Positions 16,503 through 25,543 are shown, numbered from the stretch's first letter. The stretch is DNA of 64,000 bases from Streptomyces sp. NBC_00237 (GCF_026342435.1 NZ_JAPEMT010000002.1:1116001-1180000); one strand, 5' to 3'. The notes: generated by a model from the sequence alone, not told the origin. Translations and numbers: made by a program.

Positions 16503-17282
16503 ATGATCTCCACACATCACATCGAGGAAGCCGTACAGGCCGGGCCCGTACTCGTCACGGGCGGCACCAGCGGCATTGGCCTCGCGGTGGCCGAAGCCGT
16601 AGCCCGCGCCGGGAGGCCCGTCGTGGTCACCGGGCGTTCAGCGGAACGGTGCCGCACGGCGGGGCACCGGCTCGGGCGCACTCACGGGAACACGCACCTC
16701 TCGCTCGTCGCGGACACCACGGAGCCGGAGGCGCTGGCCGAGGCCGTGGGCCTGGCGACGGACCGTTGGGGGCCGGTCACCGGCCTGGTGACGGCAGCCG
16801 GACGCCTGGCCCGCGGCTCGGTGCTCGCCCTGACGCCTGACGACTTCCGAGCCGCTCTCGACACCAACGTCATGGGGACGTGGCTGGCGATCCGCGCGGT
16901 CCTGCCCGGCATGCTCGACGCCGGTCACGGGCGCATCGTCACGATCGGCTCCGTGCTCGGTTCGACCGGCGCCCCCGAGCGTGGCGGATACGCCGCCACC
17001 AAGGGCGCGGTCGCCGCGCTCACCCGGTCGGTGGCCCTGGAGGTCGCCGGAACCGGCGTCACCGTGAACTGCGTTGCCCCCGGCCCCGTGCGTACGCCCA
17101 TGAACGAGGGCGACACCTCCAGCGATGCCGCCGCCCAGGCCGCCTTCACCACCAAGGTGCCGCTGGGCCGCTGGGGCAGACCCGAGGACGTCGCGCACGC
17201 GGTACTCCCCCTGCTCGCCGCCGGATCATCCTTCACCACCGGTGCGGTGGTGCACGTGGACGGCGGATACACCGCCCAGTGA
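16503..17282 (+). CDS. SDR-family oxidoreductase
   Basis: The 259-residue classical short-chain dehydrogenase has the cofactor motif TGGTSGIG (about 20-27), Ser at ITIG-S region, YAATKGA (catalytic Tyr-x-x-x-Lys) and the NCVAPGPVRTPM motif. An Arg after the second strand (VTGRSAERC) suggests NADP(H). It probably oxidises the 3-hydroxyacyl-CoA or reduces a ketone in the island pathway. No good ribosome site precedes ATG 16503, so the start is less certain. Confidence 0.87.
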   Translation: MISTHHIEEAVQAGPVLVTGGTSGIGLAVAEAVARAGRPVVVTGRSAERCRTAGHRLGRTHGNTHLSLVADTTEPEALAEAVGLATDRWGPVTGLVTAAGRLARGSVLALTPDDFRAALDTNVMGTWLAIRAVLPGMLDAGHGRIVTIGSVLGSTGAPERGGYAATKGAVAALTRSVALEVAGTGVTVNCVAPGPVRTPMNEGDTSSDAAAQAAFTTKVPLGRWGRPEDVAHAVLPLLAAGSSFTTGAVVHVDGGYTAQ

Positions 17283-17298
17283 GCCGCCCAGCGGGAGG

Positions 17299-17315
17299 GG
17301 TTCACTGAGCGGACC
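17299..17315. promoter_or_regulatory. IclR-regulon-type palindrome upstream of the hydrolase operon
   Basis: GGTTCACTGAGCGGACC matches 14 of 17 positions of the symmetric island motif. It lies 73 bp before ATG 17389, the first gene of hydrolase-hydrolase-reductase. Confidence 0.55.
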
Positions 17316-17388
17316 GAGGAGCTGGGCCCACGCCCGGCGCGGTGATGGGCTCGACACCGTACCCCCGCATTCGTACGGAAGGACTCGC

Positions 17389-18237
17389 ATGTCACCTGCA
17401 CCGGAGAGCCGCTACGCGGACGGCGCGGGCATCCGCTACCACTACCACGACCTCGGATCGGGGCCCGACACGGTGTTCCTCCACGGTGGCGGACCCGGAT
17501 GCACCGCCTGGAGCGATTTCGGGCCCGTCGCGCCTCTGTTCGCGGCTGACCGGCGCTGTCTGCTCGTCGACATCCACCAGTACGGCAAATCGGAGAAGTC
17601 CCGCATCGAGGGCCCGATGTGGGACCACCACGCGACGAAGACGGTCGGTCTCCTCGACACGCTCGGCGTCGACCGCGCGGACTTCGTGTGCAACTCGTGG
17701 GGCGGCACCATCGCCCTCAATCTCGCGGCGAAGTACCCGGACAGGGTCCGGTCCCTCGTCATCACCGGCAGCATGCCCGTCTTCTACGGCCCGCTCGCCC
17801 CGCTTCCCGAGAACGGCCACCGCGGCCGCACGGCCCGGGACGTCTACTACGGCGGCGAGGGCCCGACCCGCGAGAAGATGCGCCAGCTCATCACGAAGCT
17901 GGAGTGGTACGACGGCGCGAAGCTCCCCGAGGAGACGCTGACGCTGCGCTACGAGCAGAGCCTCGACGAAGGCGAGCGCGCGCTCGCGGCCATGTCCGAC
18001 TCGCCGCGAGGCGACTGGCAGGACCTCACCGAGGAGCTGGGCCGGATCCAGGCTCCGACGCTGTTCATGTGGGGCATGCAGGACGCGTTCCTCACCCCGG
18101 ACTACCCGCTGATGCTCGCCCGCATGGTGCCCGGCGGGAACCTCCACGTGATGGACCACGCCTCCCATCACCTCCAGGAGGAACGCCCCGAGGCGTACCA
18201 CTCGGTGGTCAGCGGCTTCCTCGATTCCTGGAACTGA
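17389..18237 (+). CDS. Alpha/beta hydrolase of meta-cleavage-product type, copy 1
   Basis: The 282-residue hydrolase has the motif HGGGPGCTAWSDFGP, typical of C-C bond hydrolases such as MhpC, BphD and HsaD. The nucleophile elbow is CNSWGGT (Ser about 104). An acid follows in GMQDAFLTPDY and a His in HASHHLQEE. These enzymes hydrolyse vinylogous 1,5-diketones produced by extradiol ring cleavage, fitting the LigB-type dioxygenase of the island. ATG 17389 follows GGAAGG. Confidence 0.85.
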   Translation: MSPAPESRYADGAGIRYHYHDLGSGPDTVFLHGGGPGCTAWSDFGPVAPLFAADRRCLLVDIHQYGKSEKSRIEGPMWDHHATKTVGLLDTLGVDRADFVCNSWGGTIALNLAAKYPDRVRSLVITGSMPVFYGPLAPLPENGHRGRTARDVYYGGEGPTREKMRQLITKLEWYDGAKLPEETLTLRYEQSLDEGERALAAMSDSPRGDWQDLTEELGRIQAPTLFMWGMQDAFLTPDYPLMLARMVPGGNLHVMDHASHHLQEERPEAYHSVVSGFLDSWN

Positions 18238-18275
18238 AGCTTTCCCACCCTCCCCGACCGTCTTACGGAGTGCAC

Positions 18276-19130
18276 ATGTCCATCTGGACCGAGATCAGCC
18301 CCACCCCCTTCCGCGTCGAGTACGTCGACGCAGGTGGTGTCCCCACCCGCACCCTGCGCGCCGGCGACCCGGACGCCCAGGCCGTCGTCTTCCTGCACGG
18401 CACCAGCGGCCACCTGGAGGCGTTCGCGCGCAACATCACCGCGCACGCCGCCTACGACCTGCACGCCATCGACATGCTCGGCCACGGCTACACCGGCAAG
18501 CCCGACAAGCCGTACGAGATCGGCGACTACGTCACTCACCTCCTCGACTACCTGGACGCCGTCGGTGTCGACAGCGTGCACGTCGTCGGCGAGTCTCTGG
18601 GCGGCTGGGTCGGCGCCCGCGCCGCCATCGAACACCCCGAGCGGATTCGCAGCCTCCAGCTCCTCTGCTCGGGCGGCACCGTGGCCAACCCGGAGGTCAT
18701 GGACCGCATCCGCACCAGCACCAAGAAGGCCGTCACCTCCGACGACATCGACCTGACCCGCAAGCGGATGCGGCTGCTCATGGCCGACGACGCCTCCGCG
18801 ACCGAGGAACTGGTCGAGGTCCGGCACGCGATCTACCACACGCCGGAGTTCGTCGCGGGCGTCGACAACCTCCTCTCCCTCCAGGACATGGAACGCCGTC
18901 AGCGCAACCTGCTGCGCCCCGAGCACCTGGCCCGGATCACCCAGCCGACGCTGGTGGTGTGGGGACGGCAGAACCCGTTCGGCGACACCCCCGAGGCGAC
19001 AGCGCTGCACGAGGGCATCCGCGGTTCACGCCTTGAACTGTTCGAGGACTGCGGGCACTGGCCGCAGCACGAGCAGGCCGAACGTTACAACCCCATCAGC
19101 CTCGAATTCATCGCCAAGGCGGCCGGCTGA
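18276..19130 (+). CDS. Alpha/beta hydrolase of meta-cleavage-product type, copy 2
   Basis: The 284-residue hydrolase has FLHGTSGHLEAFARN, nucleophile elbow GESLGGW, acid region VWGRQNPFGD and His in DCGHWPQHEQAERYN, the classic ring-cleavage-product hydrolase layout. It lies 38 bp after copy 1 with its own GGAG. Two hydrolases of one type suggest two cleavage products, or one true C-C hydrolase and one ester hydrolase. Its stop overlaps the reductase start (TGATG). Confidence 0.87.
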   Translation: MSIWTEISPTPFRVEYVDAGGVPTRTLRAGDPDAQAVVFLHGTSGHLEAFARNITAHAAYDLHAIDMLGHGYTGKPDKPYEIGDYVTHLLDYLDAVGVDSVHVVGESLGGWVGARAAIEHPERIRSLQLLCSGGTVANPEVMDRIRTSTKKAVTSDDIDLTRKRMRLLMADDASATEELVEVRHAIYHTPEFVAGVDNLLSLQDMERRQRNLLRPEHLARITQPTLVVWGRQNPFGDTPEATALHEGIRGSRLELFEDCGHWPQHEQAERYNPISLEFIAKAAG

Positions 19131-20077
19131 TGCGGGCCGTACGGTTCCACGCGTGGGGCGCCGCTCCGGTCCTCGACGAGGTCCCGGAGCCCGTTCGCGC
19201 ACCGGGCGAGGTCCTCGTCCAGGTCACGGCGGGCGGCGTCTCGCACCTCGACGCCACCGTCGCCACCGGCGACTTCGAGCTGAAGCCCGCACTGCCGTAC
19301 GTCGGCGGTGTCGAGGGGGCGGGCACGGTCCTGGAGGCCGACGCCGACTCCGGCCTCACACCGGGCACGCAGGTCGTGCTGCGCGGTGGCGGCCTGGGCC
19401 TCCTGCGCGACGGCACGTGGGCGGAGCGCGTCAGCGTCAAGCGCAAGGCCGTCACCCCGCTCGCGGCTCCACTCGCCCCCGCTGTGGCAGCGAGCTTCTT
19501 CGTCCCCGCCACGACCGCGTACGTGGCTCTGCACGACGTCGCCCGGATCGGCCCGGACGAGGACGTAGTCGTGGTCGGCGCCGCCGGCGCGGTAGGCGCG
19601 ATGGTGGCGCAGCAGGCGCTGGCCGCGGGCGCGCGGGTGACCGGTGTGGTCGGCCGGGAGGACCAGCTGGCCGACGTGCCGAAGGGCGCGGAGGCCGTGA
19701 CGCTGGAGGACGCGGCGGGTCTCGCCCGGGACCGGTCGGCCTCGCTGCTCGTCGACACGCTCGGCGGCGCCGGCCTTGTCGGCCGCAGCCGGTGGGTGCG
19801 GCAGGGCGGACGCGCCGTGGTCATCGGGTATGTGGCGGGCTCGGGCGTGGAGCTCGATCTGCCGAGCTGGCTGCTCGACGAGGTGGCACTGGTGCCGGTG
19901 AACATGATCCGCCAGGAGCGCCGGGCCCGCGAGGTTTCCGGTGACCTGGTCCGGCGGCTCGCTGAGGGTGAACTGCACTTGACTGTCCAGGAGTTCGGGC
20001 TGGCAGACGCTTCCACGGCACTCGACGCCCTGCGCGGCGGGCGGGTGCGGGGGCGGGCGGTGTTGTTGCCCGGGTGA
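19130..20077 (+). CDS. MDR-superfamily NAD(P)H quinone/enoyl reductase, copy 2
   Basis: The 315-residue zinc-free MDR enzyme has a GroES-like domain, then VVVGAAGAVGAMVAQQAL as nucleotide-binding turn, VDTLGGAGL and LVPVNMIRQERRA. It is a paralogue of the gene at 6975. ATG overlaps the upstream stop by one base, so it is coupled to the two hydrolases. Confidence 0.82.
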   Translation: MRAVRFHAWGAAPVLDEVPEPVRAPGEVLVQVTAGGVSHLDATVATGDFELKPALPYVGGVEGAGTVLEADADSGLTPGTQVVLRGGGLGLLRDGTWAERVSVKRKAVTPLAAPLAPAVAASFFVPATTAYVALHDVARIGPDEDVVVVGAAGAVGAMVAQQALAAGARVTGVVGREDQLADVPKGAEAVTLEDAAGLARDRSASLLVDTLGGAGLVGRSRWVRQGGRAVVIGYVAGSGVELDLPSWLLDEVALVPVNMIRQERRAREVSGDLVRRLAEGELHLTVQEFGLADASTALDALRGGRVRGRAVLLPG

Positions 20078-20109
20078 AAGCTTGGGGCTGTACGTCGTCG
20101 CCCGGGTGA

Positions 20110-20145
20110 GGGGGCGTGGGAGCCGGTCGGGGTTCCCACGCCCCC
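20110..20145. terminator. Bidirectional 12-bp stem-loop terminator
   Basis: GGGGGCGTGGGA (20110-20121) and TCCCACGCCCCC (20134-20145) form a perfect stem with a 12-base loop between the convergent reductase and acyl-CoA ligase genes. Confidence 0.85.
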
Positions 20146-20183
20146 GAAACATGCCCATGCCCCGCGCCCTGCCGGTACGCGCT

Positions 20184-21677
20184 CTACCCGCACCGGTCCC
20201 ACGTCTCCCCGGTCACCCCCCGCCCCCGCAGCACGGACTTGCGTACCTTTCCCGTCTCGGTGAGCGGCAACGCCGCGACCACGTCCACATACCGTGGCAC
20301 CGCGAACGCGGGGAGCTCCGTCGCGCAGTGTCTCGCCACCTGCGCCGGGTCGAGCACACGGCCGGTGCGCGGGACGACCGCCACCATCACCTCGTCCTCG
20401 GCGAGTCCGGACGGGACCGGGAACGCGGCTGCCTCGGCGATGTCGGGATGTGCCCGCAGCGCGATCTCGACTTCGTAGGACGAGATGTTCTCACCACGGC
20501 GCCGGATGCAGTCCTTGACGCGGTCGACGAAGCGGAACCAGCCGTCGGGCTCGCGCACCACGCGGTCCCCGGTGCGGCGCCACGCGCCCGGAGCCGGGGC
20601 CGCATAGCCCAGGTAGCCCGTGGCGAAGGCATGTTCCTGGTCGGTGCGGACGACGAGTTCCCCCGGCGTTCCGTCCGGCACGCACGAGAGCTCCGCGTCG
20701 ACGACCCGTGCCTCGAAGCCTTCGCGCACCGTGCCCATGTAACCGGGGCGGCAGTCCTCGGGTACGGAGCCGATGACCAGGTTGGTCTCCGTGGAACCGA
20801 ACCCGTCGACGAGGGTCACGCCGAACCGCTCTCGGAACACGTCCCACAGCGCGCCGGGCGTGCCGGGGCCGAGCCCGCGCCAGGCCCGGTGCGCCCGGTC
20901 GTCGGGCCCGGGCGGCTGCGCGAGCAGCATCGGCACCATGGCGCCCAGCACATACACGCAGGTGGCCCGAGCCCCGGCGGCACGCGCCCAGTACCTGGAC
21001 GCGGAGAACCGGCGATCCACGACCACCGAGGCCCCCACGGTCATCGCCTGTGCCAGCGCGTGAAGCGCGTTGGTGTGGAACAGGGGCAGGCATGTGTAAA
21101 GGGTGTCGTCGGGGTTCAGCCGCAGTGAGTCGGCCACGTTCCGGCCCCACCAGACGAACTGGGCGTGCGGGCAGCGCACGCCGCGAGAGGGACCGGTGGT
21201 GCCGGAGGTGAAGAGGATGGCGGCCGTGTCACCGGGACGGGAGGGGTAGGGGTCGAGCGCACGCGCGACGCCGTGGACGGGCGCCGACGACGAACCCGCC
21301 ACCCATACCTGTCCCGCGTATCCCACCTCGCCCACACGCGCGGCCAGGTCCTCCTCAACGTAAAGGAACCGCGCTTCCGACTCGTCCAGTGCGTGCCGCA
21401 GCAGCCGGCCATGCAGTGCCGTGTTGAGCGGGACCACGACCGCACCGAGCCAGGCGCATCCGAGCACCACATCGACGAGTTCGACGCGATTGGAGAGCAG
21501 CGTGGCGACCCGGTCCCCCGGCCCACAGCCTCGGTCCGCCAGCGCGCCGGCCATCGTGGCTGCGGCCGTTCGCGTCTGCGCGTAGGTGCGACGGACGCCG
21601 TCGACGGTGAGGAAGGCCCGCTCGCCGTGGTCTGCGGCCGCCGCGTCGACCAGGCCGGGAATTGTCATGCGGTTCAT
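20184..21677 (-). CDS. AMP-dependent acyl-CoA ligase
   Basis: This is an adenylate-forming ligase of about 497 residues. Motifs in order: P-loop ILFTSGTTGPSRGV, FGSTETN-type A5 motif, the hinge FVDRVKDCIRRRGENIS and the C-terminal Lys in TETGKVRKSVL. It activates an organic acid to its CoA ester using ATP, giving the pathway a route to CoA esters besides the CoA-transferase. The start is uncertain: ATG 21677 or 21668, neither with a strong ribosome site. It is divergent from the Rieske operon and shares with it a pair of operator palindromes. Confidence 0.85.
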   Translation of the reverse strand: MNRMTIPGLVDAAAADHGERAFLTVDGVRRTYAQTRTAAATMAGALADRGCGPGDRVATLLSNRVELVDVVLGCAWLGAVVVPLNTALHGRLLRHALDESEARFLYVEEDLAARVGEVGYAGQVWVAGSSSAPVHGVARALDPYPSRPGDTAAILFTSGTTGPSRGVRCPHAQFVWWGRNVADSLRLNPDDTLYTCLPLFHTNALHALAQAMTVGASVVVDRRFSASRYWARAAGARATCVYVLGAMVPMLLAQPPGPDDRAHRAWRGLGPGTPGALWDVFRERFGVTLVDGFGSTETNLVIGSVPEDCRPGYMGTVREGFEARVVDAELSCVPDGTPGELVVRTDQEHAFATGYLGYAAPAPGAWRRTGDRVVREPDGWFRFVDRVKDCIRRRGENISSYEVEIALRAHPDIAEAAAFPVPSGLAEDEVMVAVVPRTGRVLDPAQVARHCATELPAFAVPRYVDVVAALPLTETGKVRKSVLRGRGVTGETWDRCG

Positions 21678-21719
21678 GAACGGATGCTGTTCGCCTGCCT
21701 TCGGATGATCAAGAGCAGT

Positions 21720-21764
21720 GGTTCGCTGACCGGTCCGCCGCCGCCACGGTCCGCTCACCGGAAC
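21720..21764. promoter_or_regulatory. Tandem pair of island operators between divergent ligase and Rieske genes
   Basis: GGTTCGCTGACCGGTCC (21720-21736) and GGTCCGCTCACCGGAAC (21748-21764) both match the island motif. Their centres are 28 bp apart, so they lie on nearly the same DNA face. This is the only place with two good copies and would control both directions. Confidence 0.65.
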
Positions 21765-21838
21765 AGGTTCATAGGCAGGCGCAGCGTCTCGCCGGATGCT
21801 CGTGCCGCAGACCCACTGGAGCTGGAGGTCACGACGAG

Positions 21839-23086
21839 ATGACGACGAGCGAACGTCCCCCCGCGGTGAAGAAGACCGCCGCGAGAGAGTCCACCCCGGC
21901 GCGCCGCGGATCCGCCGACAAGATCGGCCGCCAGGACTGGTCGTCCTGGCCCCACTACGACAAGGCGGCGTCAGGCTTCCGCGGCTACTGGTACCCGGTC
22001 ACCTGGGCGAGCCACATCACCGGCGACCCCAAGCCCTTCACGCTCTGCGGCGAGAAGATCACGCTGATCCGTGACAGCGGAAAAGTGTACGCGCTGCACA
22101 ATCGCTGCCCGCATCGCGGCGTCCCGCTGTCCGAGGGCAACCAGCAGTTTCCCGGCACTGTCAGCTGCCCCTATCACGGCTGGACGTTCGACCTGCCCAC
22201 GGGCAAACTGTCCGCGGTCATCACCGATGGTCCCGGCTGCCGTCTCACGGGCAAGCTGGGTGTGCGCACGTACGCCGTCGAGGAGCGCCTCGGCATGGTC
22301 TGGGTGTACATGCCGGTCGCCGAGGAGGAACCGCACCCGATCGACGAGCAGCTTCCCGAGGAGCTGGTGTCGAACGCCTTCGTGATGGGCGGCCGCATCG
22401 AGCCGCGTGGCGGCAACTGGCGCTTCGCCTGCGAGAACGGCTTCGATGAGGGACACGCCAAGTATCTCCACCGGACGGCCCTGTGGCGGCTGTTCAAGCC
22501 GATGCCCACGTGGAACATCACCCGGATCGTGCCGAAGGACCGCTGGATCTACCGGGTCCAGGACGAGGTCTACTGGGAGGCCGACTTCCCGGGCGTGGGC
22601 CGCTGGTCCAACAAGCGGTGGTGGAAGAAGCGGCCGCCGGAGGAGACGTTCAACCTCGGCAACACCGGCAAGACCGACGCCGTCGACCCGGTGATCGAGG
22701 CCCAGGAGTTCCCCGGCTTCGCATCCCTGTCGATGCCGGGCGTGCTGCGGATCGCGTACCCCAAGTTCATCCACTACGAGTTCTACGTTCCGGTCGACGC
22801 GGAAAACCACCAGTACGTCGGCGTGATGGTCAACTTCACGCAGGGCTGGGACACGCTCCGCTTCTACGCCAAGTACCTGGGAGCCGTCCGCTGGCTGTTC
22901 CACGGCCAGTTCTCCGGTCAGGACGCCTGGATGGTCGACGTGACCGACGCCCCTCCGGAGAAGCTCTACCGCCCGGACGTGTCGCTGACTTCGTGGCGCA
23001 ACCTCAGCGAGGAGGAGTACGGCAAGAAGCTCGCTGCCGCCGGCGTCACCGGCCCCGCCATGGACACCACGGAAAGGGAAGCCTGA
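21839..23086 (+). CDS. Rieske non-heme iron oxygenase, terminal oxygenase (CarAa/OxoO-like)
   Basis: The 415-residue oxygenase has Rieske ligands Cys90-x-His92 and Cys110-x2-His113 (CPHRG, CPYHGW). The mononuclear iron site is in ENGFDEGHAKYLH (Asp203, His206, His211). The opening GFRGYWYPV, the segment NWRFACENGFD and MPGVLRIAYP followed by YEFYVPVD resemble carbazole 1,9a-dioxygenase CarAa and 2-oxoquinoline 8-monooxygenase more than phthalate- or benzoate-type enzymes. It works with the FNR and ferredoxin encoded at 26599 and 27611. It probably hydroxylates the ring to prepare the catechol for extradiol cleavage. ATG 21839 follows GGAGG at a slightly long spacing. Confidence 0.88.
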   Translation: MTTSERPPAVKKTAARESTPARRGSADKIGRQDWSSWPHYDKAASGFRGYWYPVTWASHITGDPKPFTLCGEKITLIRDSGKVYALHNRCPHRGVPLSEGNQQFPGTVSCPYHGWTFDLPTGKLSAVITDGPGCRLTGKLGVRTYAVEERLGMVWVYMPVAEEEPHPIDEQLPEELVSNAFVMGGRIEPRGGNWRFACENGFDEGHAKYLHRTALWRLFKPMPTWNITRIVPKDRWIYRVQDEVYWEADFPGVGRWSNKRWWKKRPPEETFNLGNTGKTDAVDPVIEAQEFPGFASLSMPGVLRIAYPKFIHYEFYVPVDAENHQYVGVMVNFTQGWDTLRFYAKYLGAVRWLFHGQFSGQDAWMVDVTDAPPEKLYRPDVSLTSWRNLSEEEYGKKLAAAGVTGPAMDTTEREA

Positions 23087-23088
23087 TC

Positions 23089-23205
23089 ATGGTCCGCACT
23101 CTGTTCAAGATCCTCCTCGGTGTCGCCGTCGCGGTGGCACTCCCCCGCGCGAAGAGGCGCTTCGCCCGGACGACGATGACCCAGGTCCACCGGGTCAACC
23201 AGTGA
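23089..23205 (+). CDS. Predicted 38-residue membrane mini-protein
   Basis: This small open frame lies between the Rieske and M20 genes. It starts 3 bases after the Rieske stop and overlaps the M20 GTG by 4 bases (GTGA), so it is placed exactly as a translated operon member. The product begins MVRTLFKILLGVAVAVALP, one hydrophobic helix, followed by a very basic tail (RAKRRFARTTM). A ribosome-site-like GGAAAGGGA lies upstream. No function is known to me; a membrane anchor or small partner of the oxygenase is only a guess. Confidence 0.65.
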   Translation: MVRTLFKILLGVAVAVALPRAKRRFARTTMTQVHRVNQ

Positions 23206-24587
23206 GCGGCGACAACGAGCCCGACGGGCTCTCGGGGCTCACCGACCGGCGCCGCGGCTGGGTGACGGAGGCATGGCGACATGTCACCGAAGAGCGGCTG
23301 CGTGAGCTGGTCGTCGGCCTGGTCGGCGTCTCGAGCCCCACGGGCGACGAACGCCCCCTGGCCCAACACATCACGAAAAGCCTCGCATCGGTGGGTCTGC
23401 GAGCAGCCTGCCAGCCGATCGACGCACGGCAGGCGAGCTCCTGGGCGCGACTCGAAGGCGACGGCACCGGGCCCGATCTGATGCTGTACGCGCCCATCGA
23501 CACCCTCACGGTGGGCGAGGAGAGCGAGGACGTGCCGTGGATCGGGCCGGCGCTGCGGGAGGACATGCGCTCCGAGGCCACCGTCTACGACGACCTGGTG
23601 ACCGGCCTCGGCGCCTCCAACCCCAAGGGACACGCGGCCTGCGTGATGATGGCCGCAGAAGCGATCGCGCTGGCCGGAGTACCGTTGACCGGGGACCTGG
23701 TGGCCGCGTTCGGCGCCGGCGGCATGCCGACCAACGCCCGGCCGGGGAGCGACCGGCTCAACACCGGTCAGGGAGTGGGCTGTTCGTTCCTGCTCGAGCA
23801 GGGCCTCCACACCGACTACGCGGTCATCGCCAAGCCGGGGTGGACCGTGTCGTGGGAAGAGGTCGGGCTGGTCTGGTTCGACGTGACGGTACACGGCACC
23901 CACACCTACGTGGGCTCGCGCCACCGGCTCCCGTACGACAACGCGATCAGCCGCGCCGGCGACGTCGTACGGCACCTGGAGCGGTGGTTCGCCGAGTACG
24001 CGGAGCGGCACACCACTGGCACGGTCGCCCCGCAGGGCATCGTGTCGTCGGTGCGGGGCGGCTGGCCACGTACGGCCGCGGTGACCACGGCGGCCTGCAC
24101 CCTGCGGGTCGACCTGCGGATCACCCCGGAGACGACGCCCGTGCAGGCGAAGCGTGAGTTCATCGCGGCCGTAGCGGACCTGAAGCGCGCGATGCCGGGG
24201 CTCGACGCCACGGTCGAGATGATCCTGGCCATCCCGGGGACCACCACCAGCCGGGAGAGCTGGATCTTCCGCAGCGCGGTCGCCGGATGGGAAGCCCTCG
24301 AAGGGCGCCCGCACGAGGTGGTGAACGGCAACAGCGGCGCGACCGACGCCAACATCCTCCGCGGGCGCGGCATCCCGACTGTCCGCGTCGGCATGCCGAA
24401 GGTCACCGAGGCGCCCTTCGACATCGACTTCGCCCGCGGTATGAACACCGTCTCCGTACGGGAGATGCAGAAACTGACCCGCCATCTGATCCGCACGGCG
24501 GTCGACACCGTCACCCGTTCACACGCGGAGTGCGACTCCGCCGTGGAGTCCGGGCCCGCCGTGGAGCCGGAAGGAGTATCGGCATGA
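23202..24587 (+). CDS. M20-family metallo-hydrolase (amidase/deacylase)
   Basis: The 461-residue protein has the M20 fold: SSPTGDERPLAQHI near the N-terminus, LMLYAPIDTLTV replacing the usual GHxD metal motif, a dimerisation-domain segment VHGTHTYVGSRHRLPYDNA, and NGNSGATDANILRGRGIPT near the end. The first metal His of the standard motif seems replaced (YAPIDT for GHxDT), so the metal site is unusual. M20 enzymes cleave N-acyl or peptide amides, and some related enzymes act on aromatic amines. In this operon it could release an aromatic acid or amine. GTG 23202 overlaps the mini-protein; it overlaps the dioxygenase by 4 bases. Confidence 0.78.
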   Translation: MSGDNEPDGLSGLTDRRRGWVTEAWRHVTEERLRELVVGLVGVSSPTGDERPLAQHITKSLASVGLRAACQPIDARQASSWARLEGDGTGPDLMLYAPIDTLTVGEESEDVPWIGPALREDMRSEATVYDDLVTGLGASNPKGHAACVMMAAEAIALAGVPLTGDLVAAFGAGGMPTNARPGSDRLNTGQGVGCSFLLEQGLHTDYAVIAKPGWTVSWEEVGLVWFDVTVHGTHTYVGSRHRLPYDNAISRAGDVVRHLERWFAEYAERHTTGTVAPQGIVSSVRGGWPRTAAVTTAACTLRVDLRITPETTPVQAKREFIAAVADLKRAMPGLDATVEMILAIPGTTTSRESWIFRSAVAGWEALEGRPHEVVNGNSGATDANILRGRGIPTVRVGMPKVTEAPFDIDFARGMNTVSVREMQKLTRHLIRTAVDTVTRSHAECDSAVESGPAVEPEGVSA

Positions 24588-25543
24588 GCGAGATCGTGCT
24601 CGGCGTGGGGGCCTCCCACAGCACGCTGATGAACACGCACTGGGAGGAAACCCTCCACAAGGACCGCGCCGAACGCTTCCGTGACGCGCTCCGCGCGGCC
24701 CGCGACGAACTGGCCCGGACCCGTCCCGACACAGTTGTCCTCATCGGCTCGAACCACTTCCGCGGTTTTTGGCTCGATCTGATCCCGCCGTTCACGCTGG
24801 GCGTGGGGGAATGCATCGCCAGTGGTGAGTCCGGCACTCCGAAGGGGCCCCAGCCGGTGGACGTGCCCCTGGCTCAGCACATCGCCGACTCACTGGTGGA
24901 GAGCGGGCGGTTCGATCCGGCGTTCTCCGCCCGGCTCCAGATCGATCACGGACAATCCCACGCCATCCAGTACCTGCTGGACGGGCTGGACGTGAAGATC
25001 GTTCCGTTGGTGGTGAACGTCTTCGCCCATCCGCTGCCGACCCTGGAGCGGTGCGACCAGTTGGGGCGCGCCATTCGTGACGCCGTACTCGCCTTCCCCG
25101 GCGACCGGCGCGTCGCCGTGGTCGGCTCGGGTGGGCTCTCCCACCGTCTGCCCTGGCCGAACTGGCGCGAACCGCACGGCGCGGACGAGGAGTTCATGGT
25201 CGGCGCATGGCTCAACGGCCGCGAGAACTGGCAGGACTACGACGCCCGTCGCCGCGAGATCATCCGGGCCGCCGAGGCTTCCCTCACCCCGGAGTTCGAC
25301 AACGAGTTCCTGACCCTTCTCGAACGCGGCGAGGCCCACCGGATCACCGACTTCACGAGCGAGGAACTGGAGAAGGCCGCGGGCAACGGCGCACAGGAAC
25401 TGCGGACGTGGCTGCTGATGGCCGCGGCCCTCGGCCATGCGCCCGCACGGCGTCTTGCGTACGAGCCGATGCCCGAGTGGCTCACCGGGATGGGCGTCGC
25501 GGTCATCGACCCGGTGGACGCGGACCCGGAGCAGCCGGCATGA
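24584..25543 (+). CDS. Extradiol ring-cleavage dioxygenase, LigB superfamily (MhpB-like)
   Basis: The 319-residue class III extradiol dioxygenase matches MhpB (2,3-dihydroxyphenylpropionate 1,2-dioxygenase) along its length: GASHSTLM (His12 ligand), GSNHFRGFWLDLIPPFTLGVGE, QIDHGQSH (acid/base His), GSGGLSHRLP, and EFDNEFLTLLERGE with a closing WLTGMGV. It inserts both oxygens of O2 next to a catechol-type diol, producing the substrate for the hydrolases at 17389 and 18276. Expected cofactor is Fe(II). ATG 24584 follows GGAAGGAG and overlaps the M20 stop. Confidence 0.9.
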   Translation: MSEIVLGVGASHSTLMNTHWEETLHKDRAERFRDALRAARDELARTRPDTVVLIGSNHFRGFWLDLIPPFTLGVGECIASGESGTPKGPQPVDVPLAQHIADSLVESGRFDPAFSARLQIDHGQSHAIQYLLDGLDVKIVPLVVNVFAHPLPTLERCDQLGRAIRDAVLAFPGDRRVAVVGSGGLSHRLPWPNWREPHGADEEFMVGAWLNGRENWQDYDARRREIIRAAEASLTPEFDNEFLTLLERGEAHRITDFTSEELEKAAGNGAQELRTWLLMAAALGHAPARRLAYEPMPEWLTGMGVAVIDPVDADPEQPA

